DNA from: Marinobacter salarius
Lineage (GTDB): Bacteria > Pseudomonadota > Gammaproteobacteria > Pseudomonadales > Oleiphilaceae
NCBI RefSeq assembly: GCF_032922745.1
Contig: NZ_CP136693.1
Location: 62,001-126,000 of the forward strand
DNA: 64,000 nt
Reading direction: 5' to 3'
In this document: positions 1 through 8,652 of the stretch, piece after piece
Position numbering within the stretch: position 1 is the stretch's first letter
How the letters are laid out: every line of letters starts with the position of its first letter
Program-made: the position numbers and the translations under genes
The notes under the pieces: generated by a model
The model's input: only the letters and a program-made list of their open reading frames with translations
Told to the model about the DNA's origin: nothing
Database searches by the model: none

Positions 1-76
1 GTTTCGACAACTTGTCGGCCAGGGCATTACCGACGCCCTTCAGGGTGGTAACGGCAATGTCGTCCAGTGACATCAT
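1..76 (-). CDS. recG: ATP-dependent DNA helicase RecG, N-terminal start only (partial)
   Basis: Only the first 25 codons are inside the window; the gene runs off the left edge. The visible start (MMSLDDIAVTTLKGVGNALA) matches the beginning of the RecG wedge domain, which starts with a short helix and a K-G-V-G helix-hairpin segment. RecG remodels stalled replication forks and Holliday junctions. Two adjacent ATG codons (76-74 and 73-71) are in frame. The gene lies 8 bases downstream of the oxyR stop on the same strand, and oxyR-recG is the known Pseudomonas order, which supports the call despite the short fragment. Confidence 0.75.
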   Translation of the reverse strand, partial: MMSLDDIAVTTLKGVGNALADKLSK

Positions 77-84
77 AGCCTGGC

Positions 85-1044
85 TCAGGCGGTAGCGGCC
101 GCGGCCGGGGTGTCAATCTTCGCTTTCTCGATCACCCGGCATTGGCTGGCCGCCAGCGACAGCACATCAATCGCTTTTGGTCGTGGGAAAGTAACCCGCC
201 AGGCCAATGCCACTGTGCGATAGGGCACCGGTGCCGCGAAAGGCCTGACAGCGAGTATGTTCTCGTCATACTGCATCGCTGTAGCGGCGGACAGCGGTAA
301 CACCGTAATACCGAGGCCGGAGGCTACCATGTGGCGAATGGTTTCCAGTGAACTGCCTTCGGTCACCAGAGAGGGCGCCGCAGCACTGGGATTACGGGTG
401 ACCGCATCCACCAGCGGGGGGCAGGACTCCAGCACTTGGTCACGGAAACAGTGGCCGGGACCGAGCAGCAGCAACTGCTCCTTCGCCAGTTCCTCCGCTG
501 TCAGGCTCTCGCGTTTGGTCAGCGGGTGGCCTCCCGGCAGCAGCACCACAAAAGGCTCGTCGTAGAGCGGCAGAGTGACGACCTCGGGCTCTTCAAACGG
601 CAGTGCAATGATGATGGCGTCGAGTTCTGACTGGCGCAGTTTCTGGCGCAGTGTGGCCGTGTAGTTTTCTTCGATGTAGAGCGGCATCTCAGACGCGGCG
701 CGGCGAAGCTCCGGCAGCAGGTGCGGGAACAGATAGGGGCCGATGGTATAGATGGCGCCTACCTTAAGGGGGGCATTGAGCTGGTTCTTGCCGTCCTGTG
801 CCATGTCACGGATAACACCCACCTGGTCCAGAACCCGCTGGGCCTGGTCGATGATACGCTTGCCCGTTTCAGTGACGCGGATACTGTTCTTGCTGCGCTC
901 GAACAGGGGTATGCCGAGCTCGTCTTCCAGTTTCTTGACGGCCACACTCAGGGTCGGCTGGCTGACGTGGCAGCGCTCGGCAGCGCGGCCAAAATGCCTT
1001 TCCCGGGCAAGGGTAACAACGTATCTTAACTCGGTCAGAGTCAT
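85..1044 (-). CDS. oxyR: OxyR, LysR-family hydrogen peroxide sensor and regulator
   Basis: A 319-residue LysR-type regulator: winged helix-turn-helix at about residues 1-60 (H-V-S-Q-P-T-L-S recognition helix), then a substrate-binding-like domain. The redox pair is present at exactly the E. coli positions, Cys199 (GPGHCFRDQ) and Cys208, which form the activating disulphide when the protein meets peroxide. In its family OxyR activates catalase, alkyl hydroperoxide reductase and often its neighbours. It is probably co-transcribed with recG, which begins 8 bases downstream. It diverges from the reductase at 1134, so the 90-base intergenic region likely carries its own promoter and any autoregulatory site. 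The cysteine match makes OxyR rather than a generic LysR protein very likely. Confidence 0.95.
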   Translation of the reverse strand: MTLTELRYVVTLARERHFGRAAERCHVSQPTLSVAVKKLEDELGIPLFERSKNSIRVTETGKRIIDQAQRVLDQVGVIRDMAQDGKNQLNAPLKVGAIYTIGPYLFPHLLPELRRAASEMPLYIEENYTATLRQKLRQSELDAIIIALPFEEPEVVTLPLYDEPFVVLLPGGHPLTKRESLTAEELAKEQLLLLGPGHCFRDQVLESCPPLVDAVTRNPSAAAPSLVTEGSSLETIRHMVASGLGITVLPLSAATAMQYDENILAVRPFAAPVPYRTVALAWRVTFPRPKAIDVLSLAASQCRVIEKAKIDTPAAAATA

Positions 1045-1133
1045 GGCGAGCTCCGGTCAGAATTCGTCCAGGTCAGGGATCGTGCAAACGTTCCGTGAAT
1101 TTATTAGCCAAAGCATAAGGATTGATATTGCCT

Positions 1134-2006
1134 ATGGCAATCACTGAGCACCAACAAACACCAAGAATACTGGTCGCCGGCTGCGGCAAGCTTGGCGGCG
1201 CCATTGCCTCACAGCTTACCGGAATGGCAAAGGTGTACGGCCTGCGACGCAATCCGGACAAGGTTCCAGAGGGTGTCCATGCGCTGGGGGCGGACCTGAT
1301 GGTGCCGGAGCAGGTGCAGTCGGTACTGCCGGACAATCTCGATATTGTGGTTTATTGCCTGACGCCAGCAAGCTACGACGACAAGGGCTATCACAATGCC
1401 TACGTAAAGGGCCTGCAGAACCTGATCGACGCCCTGGACGGGCACCGACTCACCCGACTGGTGTTTATCGGTAGCAGCAGTGTCTATGCTCAGGACGATG
1501 ATTCCTGGGTGGATGAGAGCAGCTCAACCGAGCCCGCCCGATACAGCGGCCAGGCGATACTCGAGGGTGAGCGGATCGCCCTGGAAAGCGGCAGTTCGGC
1601 AACCGTAATCCGTTTCAGTGGCATCTACGGCCCGTCACGGGCGCGCTTCCTCGACGCGGTGATGAGTGGCGGCATGGCTCCGACCTCTCCCGGCCCCTAT
1701 AGCAACCGTATCCACGAAGCGGATGCGGCCGCGGCCACCTGCCATATCGTGGGGCGGGCACTCGCAAGCCAGCCACTTGAGGACTGCTACCTAGCCAGCG
1801 ATTGCGAGCCCGTGCGGCTCGATGAAGTGGTGGCATGGGTACGGGAACAATTGCCCTGCGACAAGCCTGGCCCCGACGCCCGTAAAGGTGGCCGCGCAGG
1901 CAGTAAGCGCTGTAACAATCGGCGGCTGCTGGACTCTGGATTCCATTTCCGCTACCCGGACTTCAGGGTGGGCTACCGGGAAATGATAGCCGAAAAAACC
2001 CGGTAG
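1134..2006 (+). CDS. YeeZ-like SDR-family NAD(P)-dependent epimerase/reductase
   Basis: A 290-residue extended short-chain dehydrogenase. The N-terminal Rossmann signature is clear (VAGCGKLGG), followed by a central S-S-S-V-Y segment that supplies the active-site Tyr region, and a C-terminal end (NRRLLDSGFHFRYPDF) very like E. coli YeeZ. The substrate is unknown; YeeZ-type proteins are sugar-nucleotide-epimerase-like. A TTG at 1122 is also in frame, but ATG 1134 is a better start: the AAGG at 1117-1120 would be almost touching the TTG. The gene diverges from oxyR and converges with ridA. No operon partner is visible. Confidence 0.75.
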   Translation: MAITEHQQTPRILVAGCGKLGGAIASQLTGMAKVYGLRRNPDKVPEGVHALGADLMVPEQVQSVLPDNLDIVVYCLTPASYDDKGYHNAYVKGLQNLIDALDGHRLTRLVFIGSSSVYAQDDDSWVDESSSTEPARYSGQAILEGERIALESGSSATVIRFSGIYGPSRARFLDAVMSGGMAPTSPGPYSNRIHEADAAAATCHIVGRALASQPLEDCYLASDCEPVRLDEVVAWVREQLPCDKPGPDARKGGRAGSKRCNNRRLLDSGFHFRYPDFRVGYREMIAEKTR

Positions 2007-2028
2007 GCCTGGCGATCACCCCACCAAT

Positions 2029-2056
2029 GAAAAAGGCGGCCCGTAGGCCGCCTTGG
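2029..2056 (-). terminator. Rho-independent terminator of ridA
   Basis: A 9-bp perfect stem (AAGGCGGCC at 2033-2041 with its complement at 2046-2054) and a 4-base loop. On the minus strand it ends in a short T run, 20 bases after the ridA stop. The convergent reductase stops at 2006, so it may also work in the other direction, though the plus strand has no T run. Confidence 0.75.
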
Positions 2057-2075
2057 GTGTTAGCTTGAGCGAGTA

Positions 2076-2462
2076 TCAGCTCAGCACCATCACCGCTTCC
2101 ATCTCAACCGGAACGCCCTTGGGCAACGCCGCGACACCCACAGCGGCCCGCGCCGGATACGGCTCTGGAAAATACGTGGCCATGATTTCGTTCACCGTTG
2201 CAAAGTTGCTCAAATCCGTCATGTAGATGTTGAGCTTGACGATGTCCTTGAGCTCTCCGCCACTGGCCTCGCAGACGGCTTTAAGGTTTTCGAACACCTG
2301 CCGGGTCTTGGCGGCGAAATCACCCGCGACCACCTCCATGGTTTCCGGCACCAGCGGAATCTGCCCAGACAGGTACACAGTGTCTCCGGCTTTAACTGCC
2401 TGGGAGTATGTGCCGATGGCCTGTGGCGCGTTATCAGTCTGTATTACGGATTTGTTGGTCAT
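2076..2462 (-). CDS. ridA: RidA/YjgF enamine-imine deaminase
   Basis: A 128-residue RidA protein. It hydrolyses reactive enamines and imines (such as 2-aminoacrylate) released by PLP enzymes, protecting those enzymes from inactivation. Family landmarks are present: A-P-x-A-I-G-x-Y-S-Q near the N terminus, the catalytic Arg in PYPARAAVGVAALPKG, and the closing V-E-M-E-A-V segment. A longer reading frame runs upstream to 2555, but ATG 2462 with AAGG just before it gives the normal family length. It lies about 100 bases downstream of spoT on the same strand, the order also seen in Pseudomonas, and is followed by a terminator, so it is probably the last gene of the spoT unit. Confidence 0.93.
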   Translation of the reverse strand: MTNKSVIQTDNAPQAIGTYSQAVKAGDTVYLSGQIPLVPETMEVVAGDFAAKTRQVFENLKAVCEASGGELKDIVKLNIYMTDLSNFATVNEIMATYFPEPYPARAAVGVAALPKGVPVEMEAVMVLS

Positions 2463-2565
2463 GACCTTGGGGCCCTCTTTATCAAAACGCCAATCCTCAC
2501 CTTTGGGTGGATGGCATGTCAACAGGCCAAACGTCGCGGCCATGGCCTGTTGCATAACGGTTGCG

Positions 2566-4713
2566 TCACTGCCTTACACGATTAATATGAGTGACAGCGC
2601 GAATATTCCTGATCCGCCGCATCACCCTGGCAAGGTGTCGGCGCCCGTTCACATGTACCACCAGGCCGACAATGCCCAGCCTCGCATTCTGCTCTTCCAC
2701 ATTGATACGCTCGATGTTGCCGTCCGCCATGGCAACTGCATTGGCAAGCTCCGCAATAACCCCGCGCTGGCGTTCGAACTCCACCCGAAGCTCAACAGAG
2801 AACTCGTTGGCAATGTCCTTGGCCCACTTCAAATGAGTGAGACGCGCCCTGCCTTCATCATCTTCCGGCAACCGTGAACAGGTATCCGAGTGAATCACCA
2901 TGCCGTTGCCCGAGTCCATGGCGCCGACCACCGGATCACCGGGAATCGGTTTGCAACAGCTCGCAAACCGAACCAACAGGCCTTCGGTGCCACGAATGGT
3001 AACCGGGCTGTTATCAGCTTTATCCATGATCGTCGCCGATGCCACGTTCGACGCTTCATTGTCTGTTTTGCCGCTGACCAACTGGCGGGCTACGAGGTAG
3101 GCCATACGGTTGCCCAGGCCAATGTCGCTGACCAGGTCCTCGAAACTGTCCACCTGGTTGTGACGGACCACCGCCTGGATCTGATGTTCGTTGATCTCCG
3201 GCAGGCTGGCACCAAATCCTTTGAGGGATTTTTTAAGCAGGGTTTTACCCAGATCCAGGGATTCGGCACGCTTCTGGTTTTTGAGCACATGGCGAATACT
3301 GCTGCGGGCCTTACCGGTTACCACGAAACTGAGCCAGGCGGGATTGGGCCTTGCCCCGGGCGCGGTAATGATTTCAACCGTCTGGCCACTTTGTAGCGGC
3401 TGGCTCAGGGATCCGAGGTTGCGGTTGATACGGCAGGCCACGCAGGCATTACCGATGTCCGTATGGATGGCGTAGGCAAAATCCACAGGGGTGGCTCCGC
3501 TGGGCAACTCCATGATCTTGCCCTTGGGCGTGAACACGTAAATCTCGTCCGGGAACAGATCGACCTTCACATGCTCGATGAATTCCAGGGAATCATCCGC
3601 GCGCTCACGCATCTCCATCAGGCCTTTCACCCAACGGTCTACCCGTGTCTGGTTGACACTGGTGACACTGGATGGCTCGTTCTTGTACATCCAGTGGGCC
3701 GCAATACCGTTATTGGCAATGTGCTCCATTTCCTCGGTGCGGATCTGGATTTCGATATTCACATGCATACCAAACAAAGTGGTGTGCAGAGACTGGTAGC
3801 CATTGGCCTTGGGCATGGCGATGTAGTCCTTGAAACGGCCCGGCAACGGCTTGTAGAGGCTGTGCACGGCCCCGAGGATGCGATAGCAATCGTCCTCGGT
3901 GTCGGTAATGATCCGGAAAGCGTACACATCCATGATTTCGTGGAAGGACTTCTGCTTGAACTTCATCTTGTTGTAGATGCTGTTCAGATGCTTCTCCCGA
4001 CCCAGGATACGACCAGGCAAACTACGCTCTTCCAGTTTTTCCTGTAGCTTGCCACGGATATCGTCGATGATTTCCCGGTGACTGCCCCGCAACTTCGCCA
4101 CGGCTTTGGAAATGTATTTCGAGCGCATCGGGTACAGCGAGGAGAACCCGAGGTCCTCCAGCTCGGTACAGATGGAATGCATGCCCAGCCGGTTGGCAAT
4201 CGGGGCGTAGATATCCAGGGTTTCGTTGGCAATGCGCTGGCGCTTCTCGTAGGGCATTGGGCCCAGGGTGCGCATGTTGTGCAGGCGGTCCGCCAGCTTG
4301 ACCAGAATAACGCGAATGTCCCGCGCCATGGCGAGGGTCATCTTCTGGAAGTTCTCGGCCTGGGCCTCGGCACGGGAGCGAAATTCAATCTGGGTAAGTT
4401 TGCTGACACCATCCACCAGCTCAGCCACATCCTCGCCAAACTGCTCTGAAAGCGCATCCTTGGGAATGCCGGTGTCTTCGATGACATCATGGAGCATGGC
4501 TGCCATCAGGCTTTGGTGATCCAGCTTCAGGCTGGCAAGGATTCTGGCCACCGCCAGAGGATGGGTAATATAGCGATCGCCGCTTTTGCGCATCTGCCCT
4601 TCGTGGGCCTGTTCGGCATAATAGTAGGCTCTTCGCACCTGATTGATGCGATTGGTATCAAGATACGTGCTGAGTTCATTGGCCAGCACATCAACCGTTG
4701 CCTCTGCCGACAC
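2566..4713 (-). CDS. spoT: Bifunctional (p)ppGpp synthetase/hydrolase SpoT
   Basis: A RelA/SpoT homologue of 715 residues with, in order, an HD hydrolase domain with intact HD pair (MLHDVIEDT), a synthetase domain (REKHLNSIYNKM, then KDYIAMPKANGYQSLHT), a TGS domain (FTPKGKIMELPSGATPVDFA), a zinc-finger-like helical part (ASCCKPIPGD) and a C-terminal ACT domain. It makes and degrades the stringent-response alarmone. The open frame extends 37 codons further, but that stretch contains the rpoZ terminator (4747-4773). The GTG at 4713, directly after GGAGG (4722-4718), is therefore the credible start. Order rpoZ-spoT-ridA on the minus strand is the usual gammaproteobacterial one. Confidence 0.95.
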   Translation of the reverse strand: MSAEATVDVLANELSTYLDTNRINQVRRAYYYAEQAHEGQMRKSGDRYITHPLAVARILASLKLDHQSLMAAMLHDVIEDTGIPKDALSEQFGEDVAELVDGVSKLTQIEFRSRAEAQAENFQKMTLAMARDIRVILVKLADRLHNMRTLGPMPYEKRQRIANETLDIYAPIANRLGMHSICTELEDLGFSSLYPMRSKYISKAVAKLRGSHREIIDDIRGKLQEKLEERSLPGRILGREKHLNSIYNKMKFKQKSFHEIMDVYAFRIITDTEDDCYRILGAVHSLYKPLPGRFKDYIAMPKANGYQSLHTTLFGMHVNIEIQIRTEEMEHIANNGIAAHWMYKNEPSSVTSVNQTRVDRWVKGLMEMRERADDSLEFIEHVKVDLFPDEIYVFTPKGKIMELPSGATPVDFAYAIHTDIGNACVACRINRNLGSLSQPLQSGQTVEIITAPGARPNPAWLSFVVTGKARSSIRHVLKNQKRAESLDLGKTLLKKSLKGFGASLPEINEHQIQAVVRHNQVDSFEDLVSDIGLGNRMAYLVARQLVSGKTDNEASNVASATIMDKADNSPVTIRGTEGLLVRFASCCKPIPGDPVVGAMDSGNGMVIHSDTCSRLPEDDEGRARLTHLKWAKDIANEFSVELRVEFERQRGVIAELANAVAMADGNIERINVEEQNARLGIVGLVVHVNGRRHLARVMRRIRNIRAVTHINRVRQ

Positions 4714-4746
4714 CGCGCCTCCGTGGGGATCATAAATGTCAGGGAT

Positions 4747-4773
4747 AAAAAAACCCGAATGCACGCATTCGGG
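4747..4773 (-). terminator. Strong Rho-independent terminator after rpoZ
   Basis: CCCGAATG/CATTCGGG stem (4754-4773) with a 4-base loop, followed on the minus strand by seven T residues (complement of A at 4747-4753). It lies between the rpoZ stop (4899) and the spoT GTG (4713). It separates the two genes, so spoT expression depends on read-through or on a promoter in the short gap. Confidence 0.9.
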
Positions 4774-4898
4774 TCCTTCCGACGTTCTTCCAGTCATGCC
4801 TATAGATACACTATAAAACCGCAAGAACAGATTTCAATGCTTTGGACGGGTAACCAGAAAATATTCCCGCCTTCGGCCACATTCAGCGACCTTGAGCC

Positions 4899-5111
4899 TT
4901 ACTCGTCGTCATCCTCGGCGAGGAGATCGCGGGTGATTTTACCTTCGGCAATTTCACGCAGGGCGATAACGGTAGGCTTGTCGTTCTCTTCGGCGACCAG
5001 CGGCTCGAAACCTTTGGTTGCGATCTGGCGGGCACGCTTGGTGGCCAGCATAACCAGCTGGAAGCGGTTATCAACGTTTTCAAGGCAATCTTCAACGGTA
5101 ACTCGTGCCAT
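4899..5111 (-). CDS. rpoZ: RNA polymerase omega subunit
   Basis: A 70-residue protein beginning MARVTVEDCLENVDNRFQLV, the classic omega N terminus, and carrying the A-x-x-R-A-R-Q-I and KPTVIALREIAEG segments. Omega helps assemble RNA polymerase by holding the beta-prime subunit, and in proteobacteria forms part of a ppGpp-binding site. The C terminus is acidic (AEDDDE). It sits between gmk and spoT, the conserved arrangement. A strong terminator follows at 4747-4773. Confidence 0.97.
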   Translation of the reverse strand: MARVTVEDCLENVDNRFQLVMLATKRARQIATKGFEPLVAEENDKPTVIALREIAEGKITRDLLAEDDDE

Positions 5112-5202
5112 AACTTCCCCGACAATAGCAAAATGACTGATTTCAGCAGACCGCGTAGTTTACTGCGGCCGGTTCAATTTGTATACAGGCAATGTCAGCC
5201 GG

Positions 5203-5835
5203 TCAATGGCGCTCGGACAACCTGGTCAGCAGCCCGGAATGCCTGACCTGCTGGGCCTGCATGCGCAGACGATGGCAATGGACAATCGCCAGCAGGTCGT
5301 CCAGCGCGATGTCGAAATCATCGTTAACCACCAGATAATCGAATTCCACCGCGTGGCTGCACTCATCCGCCGCCTCATTGAGGCGACGCGCCACCACCTC
5401 CGGTGCGTCTGTGCCCCGGCCGGTCAGGCGATCCTTTAACGCCTCCGGCGATGGCGGCACGATGAAAATGCTGACACAGTCTGGCATCAGGTGGCGGACC
5501 TGCTCCGCACCCTGCCAGTCAATTTCCAGGATCACGTCCTGACCCGTGGCCAGTGTTTGTTTCACCCAGACCTGTGAGGTGCCGTAGTAGTTCCCGAACA
5601 CATCCGCATGCTCCAGAAAGTCACCGCAATTGATCATCGCCTCGAAGGCTTCTCGGCTGACGAAATGGTAGTTGACGCCATCCTGCTCACCCGTTCGTAT
5701 AGGCCTGGTTGTATGGGACACGGAGACACCAAGCTTTTCGTCCTGCTTCAGCATTTGAGCCACCAGGCTGGTCTTACCTGCACCCGAGGGGGCGGAAATC
5801 ACATACAGCGTGCCTTGTTCTGACTCCTGGCTCAT
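5203..5835 (-). CDS. gmk: Guanylate kinase
   Basis: 210 codons. It phosphorylates GMP to GDP with ATP. The P-loop is SAPSGAGKTSL near residue 20, followed by the GMP-binding segment T-T-R-P-I-R-x-G-E and the Y-x-F-V-S-x-E motif typical of guanylate kinases. The open frame runs 36 codons further upstream, but only ATG 5835, with GGAG about 11 bases before it, gives the normal length. rpoZ follows 91 bases downstream on the same strand; gmk-rpoZ-spoT is a standard cluster. Confidence 0.95.
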   Translation of the reverse strand: MSQESEQGTLYVISAPSGAGKTSLVAQMLKQDEKLGVSVSHTTRPIRTGEQDGVNYHFVSREAFEAMINCGDFLEHADVFGNYYGTSQVWVKQTLATGQDVILEIDWQGAEQVRHLMPDCVSIFIVPPSPEALKDRLTGRGTDAPEVVARRLNEAADECSHAVEFDYLVVNDDFDIALDDLLAIVHCHRLRMQAQQVRHSGLLTRLSERH

Positions 5836-5953
5836 GGGACTAACAACTCCGGGCATTGACGGGCTTTCAGTTGGCGCGGAACAAACCCGGCGCCACCACA
5901 ATAACGAGGGCGGGATTATACGGCGTTTGCGCCGCCCCCGCATCCAAGTGAGG

Positions 5954-6820
5954 TTACTCCAGGTTCTGGACCTGCTCCCGCATTTGCTCTATCAACACTT
6001 TCAGGTCAACCGCTGCCCTTGTCACCCGGGCATCGATGCTTTTGCTGCTGAGCGTATTGGCCTCGCGGTTGAGCTCCTGCATCAGGAAATCCAAACGGCG
6101 ACCGATGGCATCGTCGGACTGCAGAGTGTCCGAAACCTCGGTGATATGGGCTTCCAAGCGATCCAGCTCTTCGGCGACATCGCTTTTCTGGGCCAGCATC
6201 ACCATTTCCTGAGCCACGCGATCCGGGTCAAGCTCCACCTTTGCCTGCTCGAAACGGTTTTTCAGGTGCTCGTCCTGGGCGCGGATCAGTTCCGGCATCC
6301 GGGCCCGGACCTCTGCCACCAGCTTGTTCATAGTGGCCAGCCGGTCTTCAAACAGCGGCCGAAGGCGTTCACCTTCCCGCTCCCTGACTGTCACCAGCTC
6401 ACTCACAGTACGCTCGAATAACTCCCCTGCCGCCTTCCGGGCTGGGCCAAAGTCCTGCTCGCTGGAGGCCAGCACTCCCGGCCAACGGAGTATATCCAGG
6501 GCGCTAATGTGGGCCGGGTTGTCCAGCATTCGGTTGATGTGGTTTGCCGCCTCGTTCACAGCGCTCGCCACATCCTCGTCGATTTCGAAACCCTGGGTCG
6601 CCGATTCATTGGCCTGAAGACGAATGGCCACGTCCACTTTGCCGCGCCGCAATTGCTTGCGCAGTTGCTCACGGAAACTGTTCTCCATCTCCCGGAGCGC
6701 TTCGGGCAAGCGAAAGGACGGCTCCAGGTACCGGTGGTTAACCGTGCGAATTTCACAGGTGAGCGTTCCCCAGTCTTCCTGGGTATCCTGGCGGGCGAAG
6801 GCCGTCATACTTCTGATCAT
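5954..6820 (-). CDS. yicC: YicC family endoribonuclease
   Basis: A 288-residue YicC protein, starting M-I-R-S-M-T-A-F-A-R and ending with the conserved ARVTRAAVDLKVLIEQMREQ segment (DUF1732). E. coli YicC has been reported as an RNase that affects small-RNA turnover; that role is carried over from the family. GGAG lies just before the ATG. It is divergent from rph across 162 bases and followed on the same strand by gmk, an order shared with Pseudomonas and E. coli relatives. Confidence 0.93.
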   Translation of the reverse strand: MIRSMTAFARQDTQEDWGTLTCEIRTVNHRYLEPSFRLPEALREMENSFREQLRKQLRRGKVDVAIRLQANESATQGFEIDEDVASAVNEAANHINRMLDNPAHISALDILRWPGVLASSEQDFGPARKAAGELFERTVSELVTVREREGERLRPLFEDRLATMNKLVAEVRARMPELIRAQDEHLKNRFEQAKVELDPDRVAQEMVMLAQKSDVAEELDRLEAHITEVSDTLQSDDAIGRRLDFLMQELNREANTLSSKSIDARVTRAAVDLKVLIEQMREQVQNLE

Positions 6821-6902
6821 GGTGACTCCACGTTTGCGAAGAAGCAGGTTTCAAGTTTAGCAGGCTGGCCGCCCCAACATCGAACAGACGCCGCAGACTG
6901 CG

Positions 6903-6911
6903 TGTTATACT
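6903..6911 (+). promoter_or_regulatory. Extended -10 promoter element upstream of rph
   Basis: TGTTATACT: a TATACT hexamer with the TGn extension, 72 bases before the rph ATG. No good -35 box is seen at the expected distance, which is normal for extended -10 promoters. Positional and sequence evidence only. Confidence 0.5.
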
Positions 6912-6982
6912 CCGCAATCTTTCGACTTTGCAATCGACCGGGGATTCTCCCCGGACACTCACCACTGATACCAGGAACGATT

Positions 6983-7699
6983 ATGAGACCGAGCGGAAGA
7001 ACGCCGGAACAATCCCGAGACATTCGCATCACCCGTCAATACACCCGCCACGCCGAGGGTTCCGTGCTGGTGGAATTTGGCGACACCAAGGTGATCTGCA
7101 CCGCCTCTGTTGAAAACAAGGTCCCCCCTTTCCTGCGGGGCGAAGGCAAAGGCTGGATTACGGCCGAGTATGGCATGCTGCCCCGTTCCACCGGCAGCCG
7201 CATGGGGCGGGAAGCTGCCCGCGGCAAGCAGGGCGGCCGCACCGTGGAAATCCAGCGCCTGATCGGCCGTTCCCTGCGCGCAGCGGTTGACCTGAGCGCC
7301 TTGGGCGAGCATTCCATCACCATCGACTGCGATGTCATCCAGGCCGACGGTGGTACCCGCACCGCTGCGATTACCGGTGGCTGCGTGGCGCTTGTGGATG
7401 CGCTAAACCATCTGGTGAAAGAAGGCCGGCTGAAAAAATCGCCGCTGAAGCAGATGATTGCAGCGTTTTCTGTGGGCGTTTACAAAGGCACACCGGTATT
7501 GGACCTGGATTACCCGGAGGATTCCGAGGCCGAAACCGACATGAACGTGATCATGACGGATCAGGGTGGTTTCATTGAAATTCAGGGGACGGCCGAGGGC
7601 GCGCCGTTTGAACAGGAAGAGCTGGACGGCATGTTGAAGCTGGCCAAGCTGGGTATTGGGCAGCTGTTTGAGGCACAGAAAGCGGCTTTGGCTCAGTAG
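6983..7699 (+). CDS. rph: RNase PH
   Basis: 238 residues. RNase PH trims the 3' ends of tRNA precursors by phosphorolysis. Family landmarks are intact: RTPEQSRDIRITRQYTRHAE at the N terminus, the phosphate-binding G-T-R-T-A-A-I-T-G-G, and the DLDYPEDSEAETDMN metal-site segment. A longer open frame upstream is antisense to yicC and has no ribosome site; ATG 6983, preceded by AGGAA, is the start. Full length, so not truncated like the E. coli K-12 allele. The rph-crc-pyrE order matches Pseudomonas. Confidence 0.96.
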   Translation: MRPSGRTPEQSRDIRITRQYTRHAEGSVLVEFGDTKVICTASVENKVPPFLRGEGKGWITAEYGMLPRSTGSRMGREAARGKQGGRTVEIQRLIGRSLRAAVDLSALGEHSITIDCDVIQADGGTRTAAITGGCVALVDALNHLVKEGRLKKSPLKQMIAAFSVGVYKGTPVLDLDYPEDSEAETDMNVIMTDQGGFIEIQGTAEGAPFEQEELDGMLKLAKLGIGQLFEAQKAALAQ

Positions 7700-7724
7700 C
7701 CATTAGCATTGCGGTCTGGGCGGG

Positions 7725-7748
7725 CTTGGGAAGATGAGCCTTCCCGAG
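7725..7748. terminator. Hairpin between convergent rph and crc
   Basis: A 9-bp stem (CTTGGGAAG at 7725-7733 with 7740-7748, one G-T pair) and a 6-base loop, flanked by a further GCGGTCT/AGACCGC pairing. There is no marked T run on either strand. Its place between two convergent stops suggests a shared terminator. Confidence 0.45.
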
Positions 7749-7764
7749 ACCGCCTACTCCAATC

Positions 7765-8571
7765 TTAGAAACCGATTTCGATGTCGTAATCCATGATCAC
7801 CGGTGCGTGATCGGAGAAACGGGTGCCGTCATCAATCCAGCCATCCCGAATGGTCTTTCGGATACCCGGCGTCAATAGCTGATAATCCACCCGGATACCG
7901 GCATTCTTGCGAGAACCTTCAGCCTGCTCGGGCCACCAGGTGTACTGATTGCTCTGCTTGTTGATATCGCGGAATGCATCAACACAGCCCATTTCATCAA
8001 ACAAACGGTCCAGCCATGCCCGCTCATGGGGCAGGAAGCCGGAAAAATCCAGCTTGTGGAACAGCGGGCTGGCGTCGGTCACGTGATGGGCGGTTTGCAG
8101 GTTGGCGCAGAATATAAACTGGCGACGCTTGCGCAGAGTTTTCTGCATATGGAGACCAAAGGCCTCCATGAAGTCGTCCTTGTGATCCAGAACCGTCAGG
8201 TCATCCTCGCCAATCGGCTCCTCTTCCCGCCCCAGAGCAGACGGGGAAAGCACGCAGGCAACGGACACTTTGTCGAAATCCGCCTGGATGAAGCGACCCT
8301 CGCGATCAGCCTGCTCGTTAGCAAAGCCGTACATGATGGCTTTTGGGAAATGACGGGTATAGATACCAACGCCCCCATCTTCGTTACGCTCGCCATCAAT
8401 AAAATAGGCTTCGTAGCCCTCCGGGATCAGGTTAAAATCCTCGATCTCGTAGGCCCGCATGCGGTGGTCCTGAACGCAAACCACGTCAGCGTCCTGGCTG
8501 GCCAGCCATTCAAAGAAGCCTTTTTCAACAGCCTGGGCCAGACCGTTGACGCTGATTGTTACTACCCGCAT
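7765..8571 (-). CDS. crc: Crc-like catabolite repression protein (ExoIII-fold, nuclease site degenerate)
   Basis: A 268-residue protein of the exonuclease III / endonuclease-exonuclease-phosphatase fold, 9 longer than Pseudomonas Crc. Its place between rph and pyrE is the Crc place. Key ExoIII residues are replaced as in Crc: the catalytic Glu34 position is Asp35 (VCVQDHR), and the G-D-x-N motif reads C-A-N-L-Q (155-159), losing both Asp and Asn. Unlike Pseudomonas Crc, the late S-D-H-A-P motif (253-257) is kept. Crc works with Hfq to hold A-rich target mRNAs in translational repression. An active exonuclease is the less likely alternative. Confidence 0.85.
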   Translation of the reverse strand: MRVVTISVNGLAQAVEKGFFEWLASQDADVVCVQDHRMRAYEIEDFNLIPEGYEAYFIDGERNEDGGVGIYTRHFPKAIMYGFANEQADREGRFIQADFDKVSVACVLSPSALGREEEPIGEDDLTVLDHKDDFMEAFGLHMQKTLRKRRQFIFCANLQTAHHVTDASPLFHKLDFSGFLPHERAWLDRLFDEMGCVDAFRDINKQSNQYTWWPEQAEGSRKNAGIRVDYQLLTPGIRKTIRDGWIDDGTRFSDHAPVIMDYDIEIGF

Positions 8572-8652
8572 ACGTGTTCCCTGATTCGGTTTGTGTGTAT
8601 GATACCGGTTTTACGCGTTAATTAAAGATCCAAACCCGCCAGAAGCCTTGTC

